Positions 1 to 8,661 of a stretch of DNA of 64,000 bases are shown piece by piece. This DNA is from Bradyrhizobium sp. B097. Its GTDB lineage: Bacteria > Pseudomonadota > Alphaproteobacteria > Rhizobiales > Xanthobacteraceae. Under the pieces are notes generated by a model that worked only from the letters and a program-made list of their open reading frames with translations, was not told where the DNA came from and made no database searches. The stretch lies in NCBI RefSeq assembly GCF_038957035.1, contig NZ_CP152412.1, forward strand, positions 186,001 through 250,000. Reading direction: 5' to 3'. The number at the start of each line of letters is the position of its first letter. Position 1 is the stretch's first letter. The position numbers were made by a program, and so were the translations under genes.

Positions 1-432
1 TCGCGCCGCCTCCGGTCGCCGTGCGCAGTTCAGGCTGCCGCTGGCGATGATCACGGCTCGGGCCGTGAGTTCGCCGGCAGACGTGATGAGGCGGTAGATG
101 CCGGCCTTGCCGTCGCGCGTCAGCGCCGTCACTGCCGTGTTGATCGCCACCGGAAGACGGTGGACCCTCGCATACTCCTCCAGGAGATCGACGAATTCCT
201 CGTGCGTGAAAAACCCCTCAGGGTCGGATCCCTCATAACGGCTGCCCGGCATCAAGGTGAGAGACTTCGTCGTGTTCAAATGGAAGGAGTCCCAGCGTTG
301 CGTAAGCCAGGTCTCGCCGATCCGGCCGCGCTCCAGCACGCGGTGCGAGAGGCCGGCTTTGGCCAACACATAGCTGACACCGAGCCCTGCCCAGCCAGCT
401 CCGATCACCGCCGCGTCAAACGGTCTGATCAT
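1..432 (-). CDS. Flavin-containing monooxygenase / NAD(P)-binding oxidoreductase, N-terminal part (truncated by window edge)
   Basis: Reading the minus strand from an ATG at 432 gives 144 uninterrupted codons running off the window start. The N-terminus has a dinucleotide-binding fold: strand DAAVIGAGWAG (residues 6-16, GxGxxG) followed by an acidic residue in VLERG (32-36). Next come ETWLTQRWDSFHLNT (40-54), typical of the FAD-dependent monooxygenase family (GxxW motif and substrate entry), and a VIIASG strand (127-132) matching the conserved ATG-like motif of these enzymes. Such proteins oxygenate ketones, amines or sulphur compounds with FAD and NADPH; the substrate cannot be inferred. The C-terminal NADPH domain lies outside the window. 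Confidence 0.82.
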   Translation of the reverse strand, partial: MIRPFDAAVIGAGWAGLGVSYVLAKAGLSHRVLERGRIGETWLTQRWDSFHLNTTKSLTLMPGSRYEGSDPEGFFTHEEFVDLLEEYARVHRLPVAINTAVTALTRDGKAGIYRLITSAGELTARAVIIASGSLNCARRPEAAR

Positions 433-457
433 GCTGATTACTCAATGACGGCCAACC

Positions 458-754
458 TCATGCGCTGCGATCGCCACCAAGGCGCCACCCGCTTGACCGT
501 GATCTCGGTGATTGCTGCAAATGAGCGAGGCTTCGAATGACCTCCACCGTTCGGCTGCGAATGAAGGCGACCAATCCCGAAATCGTCGCGGCGTACAGAT
601 GGAAATGAAGTCGAAAAATCGAACGTCGCGATCTTGTTGCGGCGAGTGGGGAGGTCTCCTCCGGCTGTAGCCAGTATTCCTCATACCAATCAGGCCGAAC
701 CACAAACGCGCCCGTCCCACGCTCGAAATCTTCAAGAAAGTCTTTTGGCCTCAT
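458..754 (-). CDS. Small hypothetical protein
   Basis: A 98-residue open frame starting at ATG 754. An upstream in-frame start at 796 is possible but overlaps nothing informative. The N-terminal third (RPKDFLEDFERGTG, then VVRPDWYEEYW) looks like genuine protein with acidic and aromatic residues. The rest is Arg/Ser-rich with one weak hydrophobic stretch (FHLYAATISGLVAFI). It lies 25 bp upstream of the monooxygenase on the same strand and could be co-transcribed with it. I do not recognise a family, and a frameshift or pseudogene after residue 40 is possible. Confidence 0.4.
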   Translation of the reverse strand: MRPKDFLEDFERGTGAFVVRPDWYEEYWLQPEETSPLAATRSRRSIFRLHFHLYAATISGLVAFIRSRTVEVIRSLAHLQQSPRSRSSGWRLGGDRSA

Positions 755-820
755 GACGCAACTCCTTGAGCCGATGGAGCGTCGCTTGTCGCTCACGCTT
801 CTTGAGGTCGAGCATCTCTG

Positions 821-1063
821 TCATGGAGGGCAGACGGCGCTTCGTGGGTCGATTGCGCGGTTCGATGCGACGTAATCGATCTCGCCGCGTGAAATGCCGA
901 TGTCCGTCAGCTCACTGTCACTCAGGCCGGACAAAGCGGCGCGCAGCCGTGCGCGTTTGCGGCGTTCTTGAAACGTCTCCCAATGTCCTTCCAAAAGGCT
1001 GACGACGCGCCGGGCAGAAGCGAGCGGCCTGTCCCACCCCGTTGCGATATAGATCGTGCTCAT
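821..1063 (-). CDS. DUF1127 (YjiS-like) small protein
   Basis: An 80-residue protein. The segment at about residues 36-66, containing RARLRAALSGLSDSELTDIG and ISRGEI, is the DUF1127/YjiS signature: an Arg-rich helix, then LSDxxLxDIGLxR, then an acidic end. Small DUF1127 proteins are abundant in Rhizobiales. Some in other alphaproteobacteria affect RNA turnover or phosphate and stress physiology, but the role of this copy is unknown. The N-terminus (MSTIYIATGWDRP) precedes a basic amphipathic helix. It is followed on the same strand by the small hypothetical at 458-754 and is divergent from the large regulator starting at 1234. Confidence 0.8.
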   Translation of the reverse strand: MSTIYIATGWDRPLASARRVVSLLEGHWETFQERRKRARLRAALSGLSDSELTDIGISRGEIDYVASNRAIDPRSAVCPP

Positions 1064-1233
1064 TGCGCAATCTCCGGATGCTCAACTCGGCTGGGCGCGC
1101 GCATCGTCGGCGTCGCCTTGCGAAAATGAACTACCGCTGTGTCGCAATCGACCTGTGGCTCCGAGCGTGATAAATTCGCAAAATCTTCGGCCCGGGGCGC
1201 GCTTCGTGCCCCTAAAACCCAAGTGCGACCGAT

Positions 1234-4200
1234 ATGGCGAAGGTCAATCTCGCACTTCTTGGTGGTTTCCGGTTTCAGACCGAGCCCGGAGAGCCGATCT
1301 CGCTGTCGACCAAGAAGGCCGCGGCGCTGCTGGCTTATCTGGCGCTCCACCCGGGCCAGGCTCAGGCGCGTGCAAAATTGGCGACCTTATTGTGGGGTGA
1401 CCGCAGCGAGGTGCAGGCGCGCGATAGCCTGCGACAGGCGCTGAGTCTGGTGCGCAAGGCGCTGTCGCACGTCGACCCAGGCGCCTTGATCGCTCACGAG
1501 GATACAATCAGCTTTGAGCCGACGGCGTTGACCATCGATGCGATCGCGTTCGGGCGTCTGGCTGCGTGCCAGGAGATCGCGAGTCTTGAGCAGGCGATCG
1601 CGCTCTATGACGGCGAACTTCTCGATGGCTTCGAGGTTGCCGCACCGGAGTTCGAAGGCTGGCTGACGGTGGAACGTGAGCGATTTCGCGAAATCGCGCT
1701 CGAAGCCATGACCAGACTGCTGGACCATCATTTGTCCAACGGCGCCATCGAGGGCGGCATTCACATCGCGGCGCGGCTGCTGGCGGCCGACCCCCTGCAG
1801 GAGCGCGTCCATCGCACCCTGATGGAGCTCTATTGCCGACAGGGGAGATACGGCGCGGCGCTTCGCCAATACCGTAGCTGCGCCGATTTGCTCGCAAAGG
1901 AGCTGGGGATCGACCCGGATGCGACGACCAAGGCGTTGCGTCGCGAGATCCTTCGCGAGTGGAATCAACGAAAGGCTGCGACCCCGGGCGGTGATGCCGC
2001 GGCGACATCTCTCGGAGAGCTCGACGAGACCGAAGCACCGACAGCGCCACGCTCGCCGGAGCGCCGCCAGGTTACGGTTCTCGCCTGTGATCTTGTCGGC
2101 ACGAGCGCGCTTGCGGCTCGACTCGATCCGGAGGAATTGCGGTCGCTGATCGCTGCCTATCAGCGCTGCTGCATGCCGATCATCGCTCGATCCGGCGGTA
2201 CGGCGGGCAGGCTCTCCGGGACCGGGATGCTGGCGTATTTCGGCCACCCACAGGCGCACGAGCATGACATCGAATGCGCGGTTCGCGCCGGCCTGAGCCT
2301 CGTCGATGCGGTCTCCCGGCTCGATGGCGGCGGCGCCGGCTCCTTTCAATTGCGTGCAGGCATAGCAACCGGTCCGGTCGTGGTCGGCGACCTTCCCGGC
2401 AGTGGCACCGATCCGCAGATGATGATCGGCGAGGCCGTGCAACTCGCCGGAGCTCTGGAAAGGATCGCCGAGCCGAACACCGTTCTGATCGCGGCGAGTA
2501 CCCGCCGGTTGATCGGCAATCTGTTCGACTGCGACGACCTTGGGCCGATGGCGCTCAACGGATTCTCCGAGCCGGTCCCGGCATGGCGGGTGCAGGGGGC
2601 AAGCAGCATCGATAGCCGTTTCGAAGCATTGCGCGCGCCCACCACGCCGCTGATTGGTCGAGATGAAGAGCTCGAATTGCTGTTGCGCCGCTGGCGGCAG
2701 GCACCCAACGGGGGGCGCGTGGTGCTGCTGTCGGGCGAGCCCGGAATCGGCAAGTCGCGGCTCACGGTGGAGCTGGAGGAACGAGTCCAGGAGGAGCCGC
2801 GTACCTGCCTGCGTTATTTTTGCTCACCCCACCACCAGGACAGCACGCTTTATCCGATCAGCCACCAGCTGCAAGGGGCGGCCGGATTCCGGCGCGATGA
2901 CACCGATGCGCAACGACTTGACAGGCTCGAGGCCGTACTGGCCAGGTCGATCGACGATTTCAGCGAAGCTGCCCCGCTCATCGCCAATCTGCTGTCCGTG
3001 CCGACGGGCGGCCGCTATGCGCACTTCGACCTTGCTCCCCAGAAGCGCAAGGAGAAGACGCTTCGGGTGCTTTTGACGTTGCTCGAAGGACTGGCTGCTC
3101 GGCAGCCGGTACTTGTTGTCTTCGAGGACATTCACTGGATTGACCCCACCTCACTGGAATTGCTGGACCTGATCGTCGACCGGGCGTCGACGATACCGGC
3201 CCTGGTGGTCATCACCTGTCGGCCCGAGTTCACGCCCTCGTGGATCGGTCGTCCCCAGGTGACTTTGCTTGCGCTCAACCGTCTGTCGCTTGCTCAGCGT
3301 GCCGAGATGATCGCGGCGGTGGCCGGCGGCAAGGCGCTGCCGCTGGAGGTGGCCGAACAGATCGTCGATCGCGCCGACGGAGTGCCGCTGTTCATCGAAG
3401 AGCTTACCAAGACGGTGGTAGAGAGCGGCTTTCTGGTTGAAGCCAATGATCGTTACGCGCTAACGGGGCCGGCAGCGGCGCTGTCGATCCCGTCGACGTT
3501 GCAAGGCTCACTGATCGCGCGACTTGATCGTCTTCCTGAGACACGAGAGGTGGTGCAAATCGGGGCGGCGCTTGGTCGCTCGTTCTCGCATGAATTGATC
3601 TCCGCGGTGGCGCAGATGCCGCAGCAACAAGTCGATGATGCGCTCGCACGGCTCGGGAGCGCGGAACTGATCTTCCGGCGGGGCGCTCCGCCCGATGCGG
3701 CCTATACCTTCAAGCACGCGCTGGTCCAGGACGTCGCGTACGGCACCCTGTCGCGCAACCAGCGGCATCTGCTGCACGAGCGGATTATCAGGACGCTGGA
3801 GCAACAATTTCCAGATACCGTGGCGGCGCAGCCTGCGTTGCTTGCTCACCACTGCGAACAAGCGCGGGTGATCGGAAAAGCGATCAGCTACCGACGGAAA
3901 GCCGGAGAGCTGGCGCTCGCACGCTCGGCAACGGCGGAGGCGGAAGTTCAATTGCGCAAAGGTCTGGGCCTTCTCGCCAACCTGCCCGAAGGCCCGGAGC
4001 GCCACAACAAGGAGCTCCGCTTGCAAGCGGAGCTTGGCGTGGCCCTGTGTGCCGCCCAGGGCTGGGGCGCGCCATCAGCAGGTCAGGCCTTCGACCGAGC
4101 CCGCGAACTCTGCGCCGCTATGGATCAAACAGATTGGCTCCCAAGCATAATGACGGGCCAATTTGCCCATCGCCTGTATCGCGCTGAGCTGAGGTCCGCA

Positions 4201-5208
4201 TATCAGCTTTGTGACGAGCTTCTGAATTTGGGCAAGACGTGGAATAACAGCCCGGCTCCGTCGCCCGCCTGGCGATGGACCTCTGAAGCAATCACATGGC
4301 TGGGGCATTTCTCGAGGGCGCACAGTCAGCTTTGGTTGGGTGAGTTGGCCGCGGCTCGCGCCGGCGCCGAGGAGGCGCTTCGACTTTATGATCCAGCCAG
4401 CCTGGATATCGTCTCCGTCAGCGGGCGTTGGACCAATGATGTTCGAATTGCTCTGTTCTCGGTCAGCATCGAGTCGCTGACGTATCTTGGACACCTTGAT
4501 CAAGCCTGCGGGCGACGTGATGAGGCGATAGAGCGCGCGCATCAGATCAAGCACGCGGGTTCGATGGGCTTCATACTTTCGTGCATTGCAGGTTGCGAAG
4601 CGCACACTGAAACCGATCCTGCCATCCGGTTGGACAATGTCCGGGAATTGGAGACTTTCTGCGCGCAGCACGGCTTTGCGCATTGGGAAAACTCAGCAAA
4701 ATGGCAGCGTGCATGTTGCCTGATGGCCCTCGGCCGCACGGCGGAAGCGACCGAACTGCAGGCAGATGCCGGTACAGAGTTGCGCACCACGGGGAGCTAT
4801 CTTCACAAACCGACGCGGCTTATGTCGCTTGCGGAAGCGCTTGGCAGGGCTGGTCGCCCGAAGGAAGGACTGAAGAAACTCGAAGAGGCTGCAAGTGAAA
4901 TCGAGGTCACCGAAGAACGTTGGGCTGAATCAAATCTGCACCGCATTCGTGGCGAACTCCTGATTGCAATTGGCGACCTTGCGGGGGCGGAAGCAAGTTT
5001 CCGCCAGGCTATCGAAATTGGAATCGGCCAAAGCGCAAAATTGTGGGAGCTGAGAGCCGCCACTTGCCTCGCCCGTCTTTGGCGTGACCAGGGCAGCCGT
5101 GGGCAGGCGCGCGATCTGCTCGCGCCGGTTTACAATTGGTTCACGGAAGGGTTGGACACGGCCGTTCTGAGAGAAGCCAGGGCGCTACTGGCGGAGATCA
5201 CCGATTGA
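1234..5208 (+). CDS. SARP/BTAD - degenerate class III cyclase - AAA ATPase - TPR regulator (1324 aa)
   Basis: A multidomain signalling ATPase. Residues 1-245 are a SARP-type DNA-binding winged helix plus bacterial transcriptional activator (BTAD) helices (LLGGFRF start, then RxxLRQALSLVRKAL and LxxDPLQERVHRTLMELY). Residues 280-455 resemble class III adenylyl cyclases. Residues 468-750 are an AAA/STAND ATPase with Walker A GEPGIGKSR at about 501 and Walker B VFEDIHWID. The remainder is TPR-like helices. The first metal-binding Asp is present (D286 in CDLVG), but the second is replaced (LSGTG, T330) and the transition-state Asn and Arg are Q403 and A407. The cyclase domain is therefore probably a non-catalytic sensor or structural module. 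It stands alone, and no target operon is evident. Confidence 0.9.
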   Translation: MAKVNLALLGGFRFQTEPGEPISLSTKKAAALLAYLALHPGQAQARAKLATLLWGDRSEVQARDSLRQALSLVRKALSHVDPGALIAHEDTISFEPTALTIDAIAFGRLAACQEIASLEQAIALYDGELLDGFEVAAPEFEGWLTVERERFREIALEAMTRLLDHHLSNGAIEGGIHIAARLLAADPLQERVHRTLMELYCRQGRYGAALRQYRSCADLLAKELGIDPDATTKALRREILREWNQRKAATPGGDAAATSLGELDETEAPTAPRSPERRQVTVLACDLVGTSALAARLDPEELRSLIAAYQRCCMPIIARSGGTAGRLSGTGMLAYFGHPQAHEHDIECAVRAGLSLVDAVSRLDGGGAGSFQLRAGIATGPVVVGDLPGSGTDPQMMIGEAVQLAGALERIAEPNTVLIAASTRRLIGNLFDCDDLGPMALNGFSEPVPAWRVQGASSIDSRFEALRAPTTPLIGRDEELELLLRRWRQAPNGGRVVLLSGEPGIGKSRLTVELEERVQEEPRTCLRYFCSPHHQDSTLYPISHQLQGAAGFRRDDTDAQRLDRLEAVLARSIDDFSEAAPLIANLLSVPTGGRYAHFDLAPQKRKEKTLRVLLTLLEGLAARQPVLVVFEDIHWIDPTSLELLDLIVDRASTIPALVVITCRPEFTPSWIGRPQVTLLALNRLSLAQRAEMIAAVAGGKALPLEVAEQIVDRADGVPLFIEELTKTVVESGFLVEANDRYALTGPAAALSIPSTLQGSLIARLDRLPETREVVQIGAALGRSFSHELISAVAQMPQQQVDDALARLGSAELIFRRGAPPDAAYTFKHALVQDVAYGTLSRNQRHLLHERIIRTLEQQFPDTVAAQPALLAHHCEQARVIGKAISYRRKAGELALARSATAEAEVQLRKGLGLLANLPEGPERHNKELRLQAELGVALCAAQGWGAPSAGQAFDRARELCAAMDQTDWLPSIMTGQFAHRLYRAELRSAYQLCDELLNLGKTWNNSPAPSPAWRWTSEAITWLGHFSRAHSQLWLGELAAARAGAEEALRLYDPASLDIVSVSGRWTNDVRIALFSVSIESLTYLGHLDQACGRRDEAIERAHQIKHAGSMGFILSCIAGCEAHTETDPAIRLDNVRELETFCAQHGFAHWENSAKWQRACCLMALGRTAEATELQADAGTELRTTGSYLHKPTRLMSLAEALGRAGRPKEGLKKLEEAASEIEVTEERWAESNLHRIRGELLIAIGDLAGAEASFRQAIEIGIGQSAKLWELRAATCLARLWRDQGSRGQARDLLAPVYNWFTEGLDTAVLREARALLAEITD

Positions 5209-5390
5209 GCCCGGCCATGCGAAATAATGCAATCGCGCATCGATGATGGCCGTGACAAATTAACCCGACGGGCAAAATTTCCCTGCGCCCTCTGTTCAGA
5301 TGAGGGCGGATCGAAATCCAAGGCTCGGGCAGATCATGTCGCGAGGATGCGAAAGTTTGACTCACCGCCGCGCCAACAACCTCGATGTCA

Positions 5391-5426
5391 TCCCTGCCTA
5401 GTGCGCAATTGCGCACTAGGCAGGGA
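5391..5426. repeat. Perfect 36-bp palindrome, GTGCGCAATTGCGCAC core
   Basis: Two 18-nt arms are exact reverse complements with no spacer, centred at 5408/5409. The core GTGCGCAATTGCGCAC is flanked by CCTA/TAGG and CCCTG/CAGGG. It lies between the convergent genes of the large regulator (ends 5208) and the DUF2336 protein (ends 5477). It could form a cruciform or act as a bidirectional transcript-end hairpin. A degenerate copy of the core sits between sucA and sucB at 32814-32854, so it belongs to a dispersed family. Confidence 0.8.
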
Positions 5427-5476
5427 CGACGCCGGGAGGGGCCGCGGCCTCTCGGCTCAAGCTCCGACGCCGCTTA

Positions 5477-6616
5477 TCAGTGCGCGCGGCCGCCGGGCTT
5501 TGGCGGCTGTGATGCGCGAACCTGCCAGAACCGCAGCAGGCGATCGGCGTCGCCGCGGGTCATCTTGGTGAACTGGCTCTTCGCATGGGCGAGCTCAACG
5601 GCGCCCATGGAGCCGGTCGTATAGCGGCATTCCATCACCGCGGCGGTGGTCGTCCAGCTCAGACCTGCCGCCCGGCACGGCACCAAAAGGCCTTCACTGC
5701 GCAGGCTTTGCATCAGGGAGCGGATCACCTCGATGTTCGACTGCGCAAGATCCGCCAGCGTCACGACGGTCTCTTCATATCTTCGCTGCCTGGCGAAGCC
5801 GAGCAGGGCGGCCTCGTCGAGCTCGCCGCTGTCCTTCAGCTTCGCGACGTGGCGCTTGGCTGCGGTGAAATCGCGGACCTGCGACATGTCGCGCTCGACG
5901 CCGGCGGCGACCGCGGCGATCGCGTGGCGGATTTCCTCGTACAGATACGGCGGGGCGCGTTCCAGCAAGCGGCCGCGAACCTCTTCCGTTGCCTGGCGCA
6001 GGAGCTGGAGACGGAGCTCCGCCGGCAGGTCCGCGCGGATGCCGGTCTCGACTGCGAGGGTCGGATCGTGCTCGGCCTGCGCCAGGATGATGGCAAATCC
6101 GTCCGGCGATACTTTGGCGCCGGGATTGGTGACCAGGCGGTGGCTCACGCTCGCAAAGCGACGGGCCAGAAGCGCGTCGGTGACGACTTCCTTCAGCCAC
6201 CAGCGGCCGGCGACGGCGAGCAGGTGCTGCTCGCTCTTGGTCTGCGCGATCTCGACCAGATCCTCGGCACTGAGGCGCGAGGATTCCTGCAGCATCGGCC
6301 GCGCGATCCGGATCTCGTCGTTGCTGGCGAGGCGGCGAACGATCGCGGGCGGTGCCTGCGCGACCGGGGCGAGCTGCTCGCTGATCTCGGCAAGCGCCAT
6401 CCGGGCGCTGATCTCGGCGAGTGCGCGCAGCTCGATGGTCTTGACCAGCCGTTCGAGCACATTGTCGAACAGTTCGATCTGCTCGCTGTTGAAGCTGCCG
6501 GCGGAGTGGAGAAACAGGTCAGTGACGCGCTTCGCCGTCGCTATGCATTTTTCGGCGGAGCCGGCGCGTATCGCAGCCTCGACCTCGTCGACAATTGCCT
6601 GCCCGGCAGTCAGCAT
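5477..6616 (-). CDS. DUF2336 domain-containing protein (379 aa)
   Basis: A soluble, largely helical 379-residue protein. The repeat-like helices (VTDLFLHSAGSFNSEQIELFDNVLE near residues 30-55, then RLASNDEIRIARPMLQ, then DLVEIAQTKSEQHLLAVA) are characteristic of DUF2336, an alphaproteobacterial family with HEAT-like helical repeats. No catalytic motif is seen, and family members have no firmly established function. It starts at ATG 6616 and is monocistronic on the minus strand. Its 3' end faces the perfect palindrome at 5391-5426. Confidence 0.8.
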   Translation of the reverse strand: MLTAGQAIVDEVEAAIRAGSAEKCIATAKRVTDLFLHSAGSFNSEQIELFDNVLERLVKTIELRALAEISARMALAEISEQLAPVAQAPPAIVRRLASNDEIRIARPMLQESSRLSAEDLVEIAQTKSEQHLLAVAGRWWLKEVVTDALLARRFASVSHRLVTNPGAKVSPDGFAIILAQAEHDPTLAVETGIRADLPAELRLQLLRQATEEVRGRLLERAPPYLYEEIRHAIAAVAAGVERDMSQVRDFTAAKRHVAKLKDSGELDEAALLGFARQRRYEETVVTLADLAQSNIEVIRSLMQSLRSEGLLVPCRAAGLSWTTTAAVMECRYTTGSMGAVELAHAKSQFTKMTRGDADRLLRFWQVRASQPPKPGGRAH

Positions 6617-6734
6617 TGCTCGTCCTGAGCCCGTCCCGATTGCTTGTTCTAAGCCGGCTTGCAGCTTTATCGGGCGGACCTGAACGTTTCGTAAGGATAA
6701 TGATCAGTAGAATCCCGGAGGAAGCTCTACACTC

Positions 6735-6810
6735 TGACGCGTTTTCTTGACGCGAACCGGTATCCATCCCGGATCAAGTCCGGGACAGGCTTTCGCTGGA
6801 AAACGCTCTA
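6735..6810. repeat. Dispersed GCGTTTTCTT..GAACCGG..AAAACGCTCTA element, variant with internal insert
   Basis: The unit runs from TGACGCGTTTTCTT to GAAAACGCTCTA and matches the right half of the element at 16739-16840. In this copy the middle carries TCCCGGATCAAGTCCGGGA (6767-6785), itself a hairpin related to the repeats at 47084 and 62060. Its terminal CTA (6808-6810) is the reverse complement of the TAG stop codon of the RluA-family gene. Confidence 0.75.
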
Positions 6811-7509
6811 TTCACCGTTCCAGCCGCAGGCCTTGAGCCGCTCCTGCATGTGCGCCGGCGCCGGCGCGACGACATGCACCGGGTCCTTGTTGCGGGAAAT
6901 CGGGATGCCGATTTCGCGGGAATGCAGATGCAGGGTCGGCTCGCCGAAGCGCGGACCGTTGCCATAGATATTGTCGCCGACAATTGGCCAGCCCATCGCC
7001 GCCGAATGCACCCGGAGCTGATGGGTGCGGCCGGTGACCGGCTCCATCGCGAGCCAGGTGAGGCCGTCGCCGCGTCCCAGCACCTTCCAGTTGGTGACGG
7101 CCTTCTGGCCATCCGGATCCGGCTTCTGCCACCAGCCGCGCTCGGCGTTGAGCCGGCCGAGCGGCATGTCGATGGTGCCTGCGTCCTCGGTGGGGCCGCC
7201 CTCGACCACGGTCCAATAGGTCTTCGAGATCTTGCTGTGTTTGAACAGCAGCCCGAGCGAGGCGGTCGCCTTGCGATGGCGTCCCAGGACGAGGCAGCCG
7301 GAGGTGTCCTTGTCCAGCCGATGCGCCAGCACCGGCGGCCGGGGCAGGCCGAACCGCAATGCGTCGAACGAGGCCTCCAGATTGGGGCCGCCCTTGGGGC
7401 CGCGATGCACCGGCAGGCCCGCCGGCTTGTCAATGACCAGCATCAGCCCGTCGCGGTGGAGCACCCGGCCAAGGATTTCTTCCGCGGTCAATTGGGGAAC
7501 ATCGATCAA
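6808..7509 (-). CDS. RluA-family RNA pseudouridine synthase
   Basis: A 233-residue protein with the RluA catalytic signature HRLDKDTSG, the nucleophile Asp being residue 66. It is preceded by the conserved VIDKPAGLPVH strand (25-35) and followed by GRTHQLRVH near residue 160. It isomerises uridine to pseudouridine in rRNA or tRNA; the target base cannot be read from the sequence. There is no S4 domain, so it is the short form. No ATG precedes the conserved region; TTG at 7509 is the most plausible start. It is divergent from ftsY with 49 bp between starts. The stop codon TAG is contributed by the end of a dispersed repeat. Confidence 0.9.
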   Translation of the reverse strand: MIDVPQLTAEEILGRVLHRDGLMLVIDKPAGLPVHRGPKGGPNLEASFDALRFGLPRPPVLAHRLDKDTSGCLVLGRHRKATASLGLLFKHSKISKTYWTVVEGGPTEDAGTIDMPLGRLNAERGWWQKPDPDGQKAVTNWKVLGRGDGLTWLAMEPVTGRTHQLRVHSAAMGWPIVGDNIYGNGPRFGEPTLHLHSREIGIPISRNKDPVHVVAPAPAHMQERLKACGWNGE

Positions 7510-7558
7510 TTCGTCGAGACTTTCGTTTATGAGCCGAAACGGCTAACACACCCGCGCC

Positions 7559-8503
7559 ATGAACGATACCACTGCGGGAACTCCCAAACAGAGCTGGTGG
7601 CAGCGGCTGAAAGGCGGCCTGAAGCGAACCTCGAGTTCGATCGGGACCGCGGTCGCCGACCTCGTCACCAAGCGCAAGCTCGATGCGGCCATGCTCGATG
7701 ACATCGAGGATGTGCTGCTGCGCGCCGACCTCGGTACCGATGTCGCGGTCCGCATTGCGCAGGCGGTCGGCAAGGGCCGCTACGACAAGGCGATCTCGGC
7801 CGACGAGGTCAAGGACGTCGTTGCGACCGAGGTCGAGAAGGTGCTGGCGCCGGTGGCGAAGCCCCTCGAGATCGATGCGACGCTGAAGCCGTTCGTGATC
7901 CTCGTCGTCGGCGTCAACGGCTCCGGCAAGACCACGACAATCGGCAAGCTGGCCGCGAAATTCTCCGCCGAGGGCCGCAAGGTCATGCTGGCCGCCGGCG
8001 ATACCTTTCGCGCCGCGGCGATCGAGCAGCTCAAGGTCTGGGGCGAGCGCACTAAATCTCCAGTCATCGCCGGGGCTCAGGGCTCGGATTCGGCAAGCCT
8101 CGCCTTCAACGCGCTGACCGCGGCCAAGGAGCAGGCGCGCGACGTGCTGCTGATCGACACCGCCGGCCGGCTGCAGAACAAGTCCGAGCTGATGAACGAG
8201 CTCGAAAAGGTCGTGCGCGTCATCAAGAAGGTCGATGCGTCGGCGCCGCATGCGGTGCTGCTCGTGCTTGACGCCACGGTGGGACAAAATGCGCTGTCGC
8301 AGGTCGAGGCGTTTCACCGTACCGCAGGCGTCACCGGCCTCGTGATGACCAAGCTTGACGGCACCGCACGCGGCGGCATCCTTGTCGCGCTGTCGGAAAA
8401 GCACAAGCTGCCGGTGCATTTCATCGGCGTCGGCGAAGGCGTCGAAGACCTCGCGCCCTTCACGGCGAAGGATTTTGCCAAGGCGATTGCCGGGATCGAA
8501 TAA
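7559..8503 (+). CDS. ftsY: Signal recognition particle receptor FtsY
   Basis: A 314-residue SRP GTPase receptor that docks ribosome-SRP complexes at the inner membrane for co-translational insertion. The short N-terminal segment ([11 protein letters not shown], residues 13-23) is amphipathic and basic, the usual membrane-contact helix; a long acidic A-domain is absent, as in many alphaproteobacteria. The four-helix N domain spans about 25-95. The G domain has G1 GVNGSGKTT (about 118-126), DTFRAAA, DTAGR (G3), [10 protein letters not shown] (G4) and the closing GVGEGVEDL motif. It starts at ATG 7559 and is followed directly by a repeat element, then the YciB-type gene on the same strand. Confidence 0.97.
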   Translation: MNDTTAGTPKQSWWQRLKGGLKRTSSSIGTAVADLVTKRKLDAAMLDDIEDVLLRADLGTDVAVRIAQAVGKGRYDKAISADEVKDVVATEVEKVLAPVAKPLEIDATLKPFVILVVGVNGSGKTTTIGKLAAKFSAEGRKVMLAAGDTFRAAAIEQLKVWGERTKSPVIAGAQGSDSASLAFNALTAAKEQARDVLLIDTAGRLQNKSELMNELEKVVRVIKKVDASAPHAVLLVLDATVGQNALSQVEAFHRTAGVTGLVMTKLDGTARGGILVALSEKHKLPVHFIGVGEGVEDLAPFTAKDFAKAIAGIE

Positions 8504-8632
8504 TTCATCCTTCGAGACGCGCGCTAGTGCGCGCTGCTCCAGCAACAACGGCAAAGCCGTTGTGCAGGGATGACGGTGGGATACGAAAGGTCGTCATCCT
8601 GAGGAGGCGCGAAGCGCCGTCTCGAAGGATGG
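8504..8632. repeat. Composite palindromic repeat (CATCCTTCGAGAC ends) between ftsY and yciB
   Basis: The outer arms CATCCTTCGAGAC (8506-8518) and GTCTCGAAGGATG (8619-8631) are exact inverted repeats about 100 bp apart. Inner parts include AACAACGGCAAAGCCGTTGT, CGTCATCCTGAGG and GGCGCGAAGCGCC. It begins right after the ftsY TAA stop. The element at 37114-37222 shares the CATCCTTCGAG and GTCATCCTGAGG modules, so this is a dispersed family. Confidence 0.8.
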
Positions 8633-8661
8633 CCAAGACACGAGTTCAATGGACTGAATTG

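Noticed and set aside
1139..1444. Plus-strand frames overlapping the start of the large regulator
   Set aside because: Out-of-frame shadows. The 1234 frame begins with a canonical SARP N-terminus and continues for 1324 codons.
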